DNA from: Gryganskiella cystojenkinii
Taxonomy: Eukaryota; Mortierellomycota; Mortierellomycetes; Mortierellales; Mortierellaceae
DNA length: 14,477 bases
Direction: 5' to 3'
Assembly: GCA_015852425.1 (NCBI GenBank)
Contig: JAAAIG010000849.1
Span: 1-14,477, forward strand
A model generated the notes under the pieces. It searched no databases and was not told the DNA's origin. It saw only the letters and a list, made by a program, of their open reading frames with translations. Of this stretch, positions 1-8,800 are shown in pieces; within the stretch, counting starts at the first letter, position 1, and each line of letters begins with the position of its first letter. The position numbers and the translations under genes were made by a program.

Positions 1-951
1 CGGGTACCAGGGTTCCCAATCGACGCATGTTTCTCACAGTGGTGATTCCAATAGCCTTTTCATATATCACAGTCTTCGACGCGCAGTCCGGATGCTTAAT
101 ACGTCCGTACACTTCCCCTCACATGCATTTTCTCTTTGCTCGAATCCATTGCAAAAGTGAACGTAGGGGTCTTGTTTTCGGCCAAACGCCATCCCTATCC
201 AGAAAAAACATAAAAAACACTATGTTGCTAACCTAATAACTAACAAAAGGTATAACCCGCGTTCGATAACACGACCTCAAGACTCAAAAGCTAACGCTCT
301 GCTATTCTCTTCAGAAAACACAACAATCTTAAATTACACTTTTTTTTTTTTTTAAAGTATGGGAATCTTAACGCCACCAACCGATCAAATCAAAAATCTC
401 ATTATTGTGTGCCCATGGGAGGCTTGCTTTTTTTTTCAAAAAAAAAGTCTCCCTGTGGCAACATGTCAGCAACTATCACTTCGTGGCCTCCCCCATCCCT
501 ACCCAGTCCTCCTTCAATCATCCGTAGTCCTTATTATGCTGCAGTATATGGAGAACCATACCAAAAACCTTCCGTATATCGTCTTCATAGACCGTTTAAC
601 CGAAAACCAGAATATCCTTGACCATTCTTTTGATTGACTAAAAAGCTAGCGTAGTTAACTGGACTTTGACCATTGGTCTAACCAAAACTTTAGTCTGGCC
701 CATTTGACTGACCAATTTTTTTTAGCCCGGATGCTTAACCGACCAAGAAAAATTAGCCGGTTACAATCACTAGTATTTTCAATTCAACAGTGTTAGATCT
801 AAGGATATCCGACAGGCCTCTAGTGAAAACCCAAAAATGTTTGTTTTTTATTTGCCCTATTTCTGAGTTCAGTCCAAACGCCATCCGCGCGAAGACAATC
901 AGGTCGTGACCAAGGGAAGAAGCAAAAGCGTAGTACGCAAAAACAATAGCT
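1..951. other. Left-edge stretch without a supported gene; possible decayed repeat
   Basis: The open frames here are short (under about 95 codons), overlap on both strands and show no recognisable domain. Two words occur twice in the same order: CCGGATGCTTAA at 88-99 and 727-738, and CCAAACGCCATCC at 182-194 and 874-886. Between about 590 and 770 a TTAACCG/TTAGCCGG-like word recurs (near 596, 655, 679, 735 and 757) in very AT-rich sequence. I infer an old, degraded repeat or transposon remnant. No terminal repeats, target-site duplication or transposase frame can be recognised. The right end serves as the 3' flank of the minus-strand gene that stops at 952. Confidence 0.4.
847..852 (-). terminator. 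Candidate poly(A) signal for the left PPOX-like gene
   Basis: AATAAA is read on the minus strand about 100 nt past the stop codon at 952. It is the closest canonical hexamer downstream of that gene. Spacing and sequence fit, but no cleavage site can be seen. Confidence 0.35.
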
Positions 952-1913
952 TCAAAGAAACACGCTTGCAGCGAGACCAGCGCTGAACCCGACAGCAATC
1001 AAGGCTGAGGAACCCAACAGTGTCTTTGTATGCGAAACCAACGCCGAGGAAAGAGAGGGAGAATCCTTCTTGTTACTTTGACCATGATCGTCATATCCGT
1101 CCTCCGCAGTGGGTGCCCACTCAGGTCCCATGAGTTCATGTCTCAAGCCGGGAAGCCCATCGAGGCTCGAGGTATTGGCCATCCTCCAGTACTGACCCAA
1201 CTGTTCTCGACTCTTCTTGCCCCAAAAACTTTTCAGTGTAGGTCGCTCGCCCTTGAACTCGTAATAGGGTAACCCAGCCGCAACTGGTCCCGACTTTATG
1301 GATATCAGCAACGACGATCCCTCGGATTTGGGAGGCTCGATCGAGAGAGAAGGTGTCTTGACCATGGTCGTCGTCTGAAGATAATGCAGTACCGGTGACA
1401 GGATCAAAGTGATCCCTGTAGAGGGCTTCGAATTCCGGGGTGTCAGCTCTTGCGTAAAAACCGCGACCAAAGAGACGGAGGATTCTGGGGGCACCCTCAA
1501 AGGCCATGAACAGGAAAGTGATTCGACCGTTTTCTTTCAGATGACTGAGGGTCTCGATACCTGAACCTGAATACAAAAAAAAAAAAAAGAGTTGGAAAAG
1601 AGATGTGAGTTGCACAAGTGTCACAGACGCTTCGGGCTCGTGAAAAAAGGCACAGGAAGACAGTAATCGTGCTCTCAAAAGAAAAACCAATATACAAAAA
1701 GGCAGGGGTTATTGGGAGGGGGGCTTGTTGGTTACCAGTTAGGTCCAGGTAGCAGACTTGGTTGGGATTGATGATACGAAAACAGTCGTACCCCTTGGGA
1801 GACGTGTTCACGGTTCCCTGAGCCGAGATCGGAGCCGTAGCACAAAAGAACATGTGCTGCTTGCGGATCCAGGTCGCGAGATCATCGTTGATGCTCTCGT
1901 AAAAATTGCCCAT
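952..1913 (-). CDS. PPOX-like flavin-binding split-barrel protein, left tandem copy, frameshifted
   Basis: Two exons, 1913-1736 and 1566-952, flank a GT-AG intron in phase 1. Exon 1 starts at ATG 1913 and ends in CYLDLTG. Exon 2 resumes with SGIETLSHL, runs through FEGAPRILRLFGRG and DTPEFEAL, and reaches IVVADIHKVGTSCG. The family is the pyridoxamine 5'-phosphate oxidase-like split barrel, which usually binds FMN; the substrate of this fungal type is unknown to me. Oddity: after GTSCGW the frame slips near base 1273 (one base extra or two missing). Homology continues in the next frame with LPYYEFKGERPT, SLDGLPGLRHELMG and a hydrophobic C-terminus (GSSALIAVGFSAG) that looks like a tail anchor. 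Read literally, the protein would be 202 aa and stop at 1136; with the slip it is about 264 aa. The conserved downstream half suggests either a very recent lesion or a sequencing error. It lies head-to-tail with a close paralogue at 2501-3393. Confidence 0.82.
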
Positions 1914-2500
1914 TTAGGAGGAGGGGTATCAACTTTTTTTGCGCTTTGATAAGGCTACGGGCGGATGAAGGAGGTATGAGTAAAGGCAGGATGGGATAGG
2001 AGGAGTGAAAGTGGAAAGTAGAAAAATTCGAGATGGGGCGGAGAGAGCAAAGGTGAAGGTAGAAGGGATGGAGGTGACGAATAAGGATGTGGTGGGATCA
2101 CCAGAAAGAAAGAGAAAAGAGGGAAGAGTCGAAAGGTGCCTTTTTATAGGCTGAGAAAGGAGCGGCAGTGAGAAAGCCAAGTCAGCTGTGAAGCGAAACA
2201 GGTTTCCTAACCAAGCAAGCAAAGAAGGGAGTGGGTAGCATGTAAAAGCCCATCGATGAGTCGAAGGGTTGCGATTGGTGAGCAAGGACGCGACGTGGTG
2301 CGCAGCATTCTAGAGATTATTTTTTCTGGGAATATCGGACTGACAAAATAAGTTCTGTGCGGTTTTTCCGAGTTGCCCTCGCATTTTATCCAGAGGTGGA
2401 ACTGGCGCTTCTTGGTTCACGATGTGTGGCCTTTGGTGCCACCAAAACAACAAATGTGCCCTGGTGAGTACATCTACAAAGTAAGAGACGAACCATCATT
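1914..2500 (-). promoter_or_regulatory. Promoter/5' region of the left PPOX-like gene
   Basis: This 587-bp spacer separates the two tandem copies. On the minus strand it is strongly pyrimidine-rich between about 1930 and 2130, as often seen in fungal core promoters and 5' leaders. A TATA-like element sits at 2141-2148. The open frame through it (1929-2285, minus) is a low-complexity S/P/F/L-rich translation of this tract and is not credible as a protein. The segment from about 2290 to 2500 probably also holds the 3' flank of the right copy. Confidence 0.5.
2141..2148 (-). promoter_or_regulatory. TATA-like element of the left PPOX-like gene
   Basis: The minus strand reads CCTATAAAAAGG, a good TATA box, about 230 nt upstream of the ATG at 1913 and followed by a CT-rich leader. 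The transcription start is not known. Confidence 0.5.
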
Positions 2501-2505
2501 TTATT
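2500..2505 (-). terminator. AATAAA overlapping the stop codon of the right PPOX-like gene
   Basis: The minus strand reads CAATAAAATG, and the TAA stop (2503-2501) lies inside the hexamer AATAAA. If the hexamer is used, the 3' UTR would be very short. Overlap by chance is possible in AT-rich DNA. Confidence 0.3.
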
Positions 2506-3393
2506 GACGACGAAGAACCATGGTCGCGATCGCTGCTCCGGCACTAATGCCCGCTACGACCAGAGACATATTCGCAAGAGGGGAACCCAACTCCCAAGAT
2601 GCTCCTGCTATGGTCGCCTTGACCGATTTCGTGTTTCGACGAGGGAACCAGTTGCTGCCGTTCTTTTTTTGATGCGAGCTCCACTCGGATCCCATACGCT
2701 CATGCCTCATCCCAGGAAGACCATCCAACGAAAACCGATTCATCTTGTTCCAGTACTCGGTCACTTGATCTTCAGTCTTTTTTTTCCAATAGCTGACCTG
2801 GGTCGGCCGTGGTCCCTTGTATTCGAAATAAGGCACACCGAATCCACAGCTAGTTCCAACCTGGTCCACGTCGACAACAATAATGGATCGTTTCCCGGTC
2901 GCGTCGTTTAGATCCGAGTCCTGGTAATGGACTTCAAAGAGAGAATCAAATTCCGGTGTGTCCACTCGGATGACTCGCCCGTGGCCCCAGATTCGAAGGA
3001 TCCTGGGTGCACCCTCGAATGCACAGAGCATGATGGTGATCCGACCGTTTTCCTCAACATGACTCTGGGTTTCGATGCCGGATCCTACAATAATAGCACA
3101 AAAGTCCAAGTTAGCGGATAGGAACGTTATTTTATTTTATTTTTTCAGGGAGGTCAAATCGAATGAATTGCAAAAAAAGGCTTGAATGAATGTTGTCAAT
3201 GAGGAGAAGACATACCTGTAAGCTCGAGGTAGCAGACTTGCTTTGGGTTGAGGATACGGAAACAGTCATACCCCTTAGGCGAAACGTTGACTTTGCCCTG
3301 ATCCGAGAGCGGTGCCGAAGAGACAAAAATGAGTTTTTGCTTTTTGATCCAGGCTGCAAGGTTGTCGGTGATGAAATCAGTAGATTCGCCCAT
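2501..3393 (-). CDS. PPOX-like flavin-binding split-barrel protein, intact right tandem copy
   Basis: Two exons, 3393-3216 and 3084-2501, join through a GT-AG intron (donor ACAG|GTATGT, acceptor TTGTAG) in phase 1 to give 253 aa. The start is ATG 3393, at the same distance from the intron as in the left copy (exon 1 is 178 nt in both). Residues 1-60 contain NVSPKGYDCFRILNP and CYLELTG. Residues 61-110 contain GSGIETQSH, FEGAPRILRIWGHG and DTPEFDSLF. Residues 135-150 hold VGTSCGFGVPYFEYKG and 178-190 LDGLPGMRHERMG. Residues 232-250 form one hydrophobic helix followed by RRQ, suggesting a C-terminal membrane anchor. The fold is that of pyridoxamine 5'-phosphate oxidase-like split barrels that bind FMN or related cofactors. 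Membership is clear to me by motif, but the reaction is unknown and PLP synthesis should not be assumed. It shares a divergent promoter region with mevalonate kinase. Confidence 0.9.
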
Positions 3394-3900
3394 AGTGTTT
3401 CGTGCTATGTGATAGAATGGAAGGGAGGGAGGGAGGCAAGGCGAAGTGTGGTGAAAAGGACGAGGAGAGTAGATGTTAAAATGAAAAAAAGGAGGAAAGA
3501 AACGTTTTGAATGGCAAAAAGGGTCCGACTGGGGGGCAAAGCGCTTATCCCGGAAAACAAAGATATATACATCGCCTTCCAACCCCAAGGTAGGAGCCCC
3601 ATCTTTGGGAACCGGCTTTCGCCACGGTTCCCACTTTATATTGCATCTGTTAAAGGTGATGTTATGACATGAAGCTTGTCGACAAGAAGGTGGTAACGAA
3701 GTGCTGTGCAACCTTCAATCCTTGTCAGCACTGTCCCGTTCACCTCCAGCGTATCCGAGGTGACTGCCAATTGTGCCTGAAAAAAGAAAAAAAAGTGGTT
3801 CGATGCATCAGATGAGAGCGTTGAATGAAATAAAAAAAAGTGTCTTGCGACTCTTTATCATCAATCCATCCGCCCGTCCTTCATCACTTTCATCACTCAT
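3394..3900. promoter_or_regulatory. Divergent promoter region, PPOX-like gene / mevalonate kinase
   Basis: This 507-bp spacer lies between two divergent start codons. On the minus side, a purine tract (GGGA)3GG at 3423-3436 is a CT-rich leader of the PPOX-like transcript, and a TATATA at 3564-3569 is a possible TATA element. On the plus side, the 60 nt before ATG 3901 are rich in CATC/TCATCA words and pyrimidines, with no clear TATA box. No further motif is recognised. Confidence 0.5.
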
Positions 3901-5783
3901 ATGCCTTCTTACTTTGTCTCCTCGCCAGGAAAAGTCATCCTCTTTGGCGAGCACGCTGTCGTCTACGGCAAGGTACGTTTCCTCTAGTACCTCATCAACA
4001 GCCAATCCTGGACGAAAGCACCGAGACATTCAAGCTCATTCATACTCATTTCCTTGCTGTCACTCTCCATCCTGTCATGCTAGGTTGCTACCGCTGGCTC
4101 ATTAGGTCTTCGCTCTTACTCGCTCATCCAAACCAGAACTGATAATGCTGTCGAAGTCAGTCTGCCTGATGTGCAACTCGCGAGATCTTGGCAGATGAAG
4201 GACATTCCACGCCAGGCGCCCTGGGAGGGTAATTACTTCGAGCCTCACTGACTCCCTCCCTTCCGTCTTTGATCCCGTTCGTTCTTCTTTAAATACTCAA
4301 CCGCACATGTTCTTCTTTCGTATTAGGTTATCCATTCCCACCAGCAGAGATGAACCAGGAACTCTTGACCCAACTGGCAACATTTGTCGATCTCAGATCC
4401 CAGACCAACAGATCACAGGCCGCGATCGCACTCTTGTACGTGCACGCCCACTTAACGACGGACGCCATTGCTTCTCAGGGTTACGATTTCTCGGTCCGGT
4501 CCAACCTCCCCGTTGGCGCAGGATTGGGGTCGTCGGCCTCTTACAGTGTCTGTGTCGCGACCGCATTGTTGAAGATCAATGGCCATTTGTCGACCGGAAC
4601 CTTGGATGCTCACGCACAACGGGATCTGGTTAACCAGTGGGCTTTCCAGGCCGAGAAGGTCATTCATGGCAACCCCAGTGGCATCGATAATACTGTCAGT
4701 ACCTTTGGAGGCGCTGTCGCGTTCAAGAAGGGAGCCATTGAACCTTTGCCTGGGTAAGAGAACTTGATCTATGTCGGAAAAATGAATGTTGATGACTCCC
4801 GTTTTTGGTGTCGGTTTTCAAGTTATGCTGATCACTCGATTCACTTTCCTCGTATAGTTTCCAATCTTTGAGATTCCTTCTCACTAATACCCGTGTCCCA
4901 AGGGAAACCCAAAAGCAGGTAGCAAACGTCAGAAAGTTGCGTGAGAAGGTAAAGAGCAGCACTAAACATCTCGGCTGATTTCAACAGACTGTCCAAGATA
5001 TTACACGTTAGATATACGCGGACTAAATGCTCCTCCTGCTCTTTGTCGCTCAACTTTTCTAGTTCCCAGCAATTGTCGATCCCATGATGGACTCGATTCA
5101 GGAAATCAGCACATCTTGCAAGAACCTCTTTGCTCAGGAGAACCTGGATCGGTCAGAATTGTTATCCCAGTTCGGCGTAAGGATTTTTTGATTTTTTTTT
5201 CTCGCAATTCTTGATGTTTCTCACGCACGATAAAATGAAAAATGGTGTTAAACTTGTTGGTCAATCTTATCGTGACATCATGTAAAAAATAGGAACTGGT
5301 CGATGTGAACCATGGACTGCTGGCAGCCCTTGGTGTCTCGCACCCCTCGTTAGAGAAGGTTCGCGAGATCTCTTCAAAACTCGGACTCAAGTCCAAATTG
5401 ACTGGAGCTGGCGGTGGAGGCTGTGCCTTGACCTTGATCCGCGACGGTAAGCTCCGGACAAAGGAATTGAAGGATCTATCCCCAACTGTGATCCTTGTTT
5501 GTTTGTTTGTTTGTTGTTTGTTTTTTTCGATTTCCCAAGGCAGTATTATATTCATCTCTCCTTTCTTTTCTTTTTTTATTTTTAAAAAACAGATGTTTCT
5601 TCTGAGACTGTTGCCGTTGTCAAGCAATTGCTGGAGGCTGAGGGATTCCAATGCATGGAAACAAGTGTTGGAGGCCCCGGAGCCGGCATCTTGACGTTGG
5701 ATCAACCCACATCCATGACCGAGTTCTTGTCGCACGATAAGACTTTCTTTGATGCGACTCAAAACTGGGCTTACTTTGTATAA
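3901..5783 (+). CDS. ERG12: Mevalonate kinase
   Basis: It phosphorylates mevalonate with ATP in the mevalonate pathway that feeds sterols and isoprenoids. Seven exons are read: 3901-3972, 4084-4228, 4327-4753, 4858-4948, 5063-5176, 5293-5446 and 5593-5783. All introns are GT-AG, and the joined frame is 1194 nt (397 aa), the usual length for eukaryotic mevalonate kinases. GHMP-kinase motifs are in order: PGKVILFGEHAVVYGK (residues 9-24), the ATP-binding PVGAGLGSSAS (134-144), and AEKVIHGNPSGIDN (181-194) with the Mg-binding Glu182 and catalytic Asp193. LRFLLTNTRVPR follows in exon 4, and the third motif KLTGAGGGGCALTL is at 318-331. The ATG at 3901 is chosen because the family's SSPGKVILFGEH follows within a few residues. 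It diverges from a PPOX-like gene and converges on DUG2. No missing active-site residue is seen. Feedback control by isoprenoid products is known for the family but is not visible here. Confidence 0.97.
5495..5520 (+). repeat. TTTG microsatellite in mevalonate kinase intron 6
   Basis: Four to five TTTG units with one short TTG unit are followed by a T7 run, all within intron 5447-5592. It probably adds to the pyrimidine content of the intron. Confidence 0.8.
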
Positions 5784-5882
5784 ACCCTGCCATGTGCTCG
5801 TCAGCCTACACACATATATATTCCTTAATACTCATATCACCCCGGTACATAATAAAAGTAGACACGAACGACAACATCTTTT
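5784..5882. other. Short convergent spacer between ERG12 and DUG2
   Basis: Only 99 bp separate the two stop codons, so the 3' UTRs of these convergent transcripts probably overlap. The plus strand has AATAAA at 5851-5856. No canonical AATAAA is found on the minus strand within the spacer. Confidence 0.7.
5851..5856 (+). terminator. Poly(A) signal of ERG12
   Basis: AATAAA lies 68 nt after the TAA stop at 5783, the expected distance for a fungal 3' end. Confidence 0.55.
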
Positions 5883-8800
5883 TTAATCTACAAGGTTCTG
5901 TTGCGAAACCTCCAAGGATCGAAGTTCCCTCAAGAAGGCCTTGACAACACGTTTGCCAGAGTTTAGGTTCTGTAACCGGATCCTCTCATTGTTCAAATGC
6001 GCCTGATCAGAGGATTGACCCATAGGGATGTGAACAGCTTTCGCCTTGAGTCGTCTCTCGAGCCAACGGATCGCAGGCACGGAACCACCCTCGCGGATAA
6101 ACAGAGGTTTTTGACCCCATTCCTGTTCAATCGCCGTCTCGGCCGCTTTGAAGAAACGATCCTCAATATCGCCCAACCACCAGTCCGCAACGACCTTGAT
6201 ATCGATCTGCAAAAAGATAAACAGAGCATGACTTTAACAACACGTTTTTGCATGGTAACACTAGGTAAAGAGCAAATCATAATCCACAGGTAACCAAAGT
6301 CTTACCTCGATCTCGTTCTCGGTATCAAGTTGACTGAACACCTTACGGACATGTTCCTCAAACGATTTAGTAATCTCTGTAACCTCCTGGTCAGGGACAA
6401 TACGCATACTGACCGAGGCCTTGGCCGAGCGAGGGATAACTGTCCTGTTCTTGGGTCCAGAGACATCGACTTGATGGATCGTCAGCGACGGGTTTCTCCA
6501 TCGTGCCATCAGCTTTTGTTTCAGCTCTTCCTTGGTCACACCCGTGGCAAGAGGATCCCAATGACGCTGACCCGAGGGGTTGTTGAACATGTCCTCGACA
6601 ATCGGATCATAAAGCGCATCCTCTTGTGCGGTGACGGGACGAATACAATCATAGAATCCAGGGATCTTGGCTGTCCTGTCCGGGTTCACGAGTTCGGACA
6701 AGACCTTAACCATATCGATCAAGGGTTCTGAGACAGCTCCTCCGTCGACTCCTGAATGTAGATCCACGTTTTTGCTGTTGATCGTCAGAGTCGAGTGAAT
6801 TACGCCACGAAGACCATATGTCAAGCAAGGGATATCCTCTCCGAGCCAGTAGGAGTTACTACGGAGCGAAAATTAGTTAATATATGCTCGTTTCTGTGGT
6901 TGTGTATTGCGAAAATAAAGTAAGACAAACGATGTTCTTACCTCAACAAGATAACATCGGCTTCCTGGAAGAGACTTATATTTTGATCCACGGCCTGGAA
7001 AAAGCCTACACTTCCGTTTTCCTCCTCTCCTTCAATCAAGAACTTGACGTTCACATCCAGCTTTTGCTCTTCCTGCAACTCACTGGCAGCGAATATACAA
7101 GCCAGGATAGGTCCTTTGTTATCGGATGCTCCGCGTCCGTAAAGATAGCCATCCTTGCCTACGGATAACGACATCCCGTATCAAAAAATTTGAGTTAGAT
7201 TATTTTAAGGCGTTTAGAGCATGACTTCCTGCAACAATATGCTATGTTCTCACCAGTCAGCTGGAATGGAGGGTGATCCCATTTCTTGCTATCAGCTGCA
7301 ATAACATCATAGTGACCATACACGAGTACGTTCAAAGGACGAGCACTGCCTCCTTGACTTGAAGAACGAGCGCTGAACTGTCCATAGACCAATGGGTTCT
7401 GTCCAGGTGCGCCAGGAATCAAACGAGACTCAGCTCCAAGTTGTTGAAGGACAGCTTTCAAGAATTTGGCGCCTCTCCTGCATTCTTCCAGTTGTGAAGG
7501 GACCCCTGAAACAGTGGGCATGGCGATCCATTTCTCCAGAGCATACAACATGACATCTATATTTTTAGCCGTCAATACAAAACAAAAAATGAATTTTGCT
7601 TCTGTTGGCCTTGAACAGAGAGTCTGGTGTACGAGCGTGTGAATTACCTTCTGCGGCAGTATCGACAGCTTCCGCTTGAGTGTTCCCCTTGTTGATAGAC
7701 CAGAGCTATGCACATCAAAGAAGACAGAAAGTTAGTTAGTTATTGATGCCTCCAAAGAACAGCCTCCTAATAATGTATCGCCTCTCCAAGTCGGTTACTT
7801 TGATGAGCCTGTCACTTCCACCGCTGATCAGATAGTCTTTTGTGCTCGACAAAGAAAGAACGCTCCCGCTGTGATCATGCCAGGTCTGCAAAGGTTCAAA
7901 GCTTCGGTGCCATTGCTAATTCGAATCCCACCCCAGGGAACAAAAACAAACATAGGAAAAATTAGCTTTGATCCCATGGTACGATAGAGGGGAGTCGGGG
8001 GCAAATATGTGGTTTCTTTCCACAAGGGCTCGCAACAAAACAAATCACACCATCGCGTACCTTGACAACGCCATCTGCAGATGCACTATAAACCTGCGAT
8101 CCTCGGACAACTAGGGCAAGAACATCATCCTGCAAGTGAAGAATAAATAATAATAAAAAGTGATGGTTAATTGTGATGCATGAGTCGAGTACTCCAATTT
8201 GCTCTCTTCATAAATAGAATTGCTGCTTCATACCTCGTGAGCAATCAAAGAGCGAATGAGCTGGAATGTTTCCAGGTCAAAGATCTAAAAGTTGAGAACA
8301 ATGTAATGTCTATTGTTGTTAGGAGCCATCGCCTCGGGAATATGTCTTTGCCCTGCAGAGTTTAACTCTTGGTACGGATTGGCACTTGCCTTGATATTGC
8401 CACCTTGAGATCCACAAAACAAGAATCCGTCATGAAGCGCCAGAGTCAAAGTGCTGGCATCTACTCCTGCTTTCAACGTCCTCCAGAGTTCAATAGGTCG
8501 ACCCTTATGAAGTTTCCAGAGCTAAAGATAAATTATGACATCAGAATTGTTAGACATGCCCGTTCAAAACGATCTACAAGAGCATCGAGACAACCCAAAA
8601 AAAGAGAGAGAGATAAGAACCCAGGTGCTATAAGCCATAGTTCGATTCTCATGTACCTTGATGTCTCCTTCTCCTGACCCAGAGAACAAGATCTCGCCTT
8701 CGACATTGGGAACTTTTCCGAGAAGTAGACAGTAAACGTATCCGAAATGACTGTTTTGGTAAATGCATGATTCTGGAATGCTGTATCGAGTGACTTGATC

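Noticed and set aside
27..637. Open frames of 60-92 codons on the plus strand (27-236, 359-637, 409-621)
   Set aside because: They overlap each other, have no domain, include homopolymer-encoded residues and lack splice-linked partners; the composition is like non-coding spacer.
753..998. 81-codon minus-strand frame overlapping the end of the left PPOX-like gene
   Set aside because: It lies in a different frame over the conserved 3' end of that gene and has no recognisable motif or continuation.
1929..2285. 118-codon minus-strand frame rich in S, P, L and F
   Set aside because: This is the translation of a pyrimidine-rich promoter tract containing a TATA-like element and has no domain.
3423..3436. 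Possible G-quadruplex (GGGA)3GG
   Set aside because: Only three full G3 runs are present; it is better explained as the CT-rich leader of the minus-strand gene.
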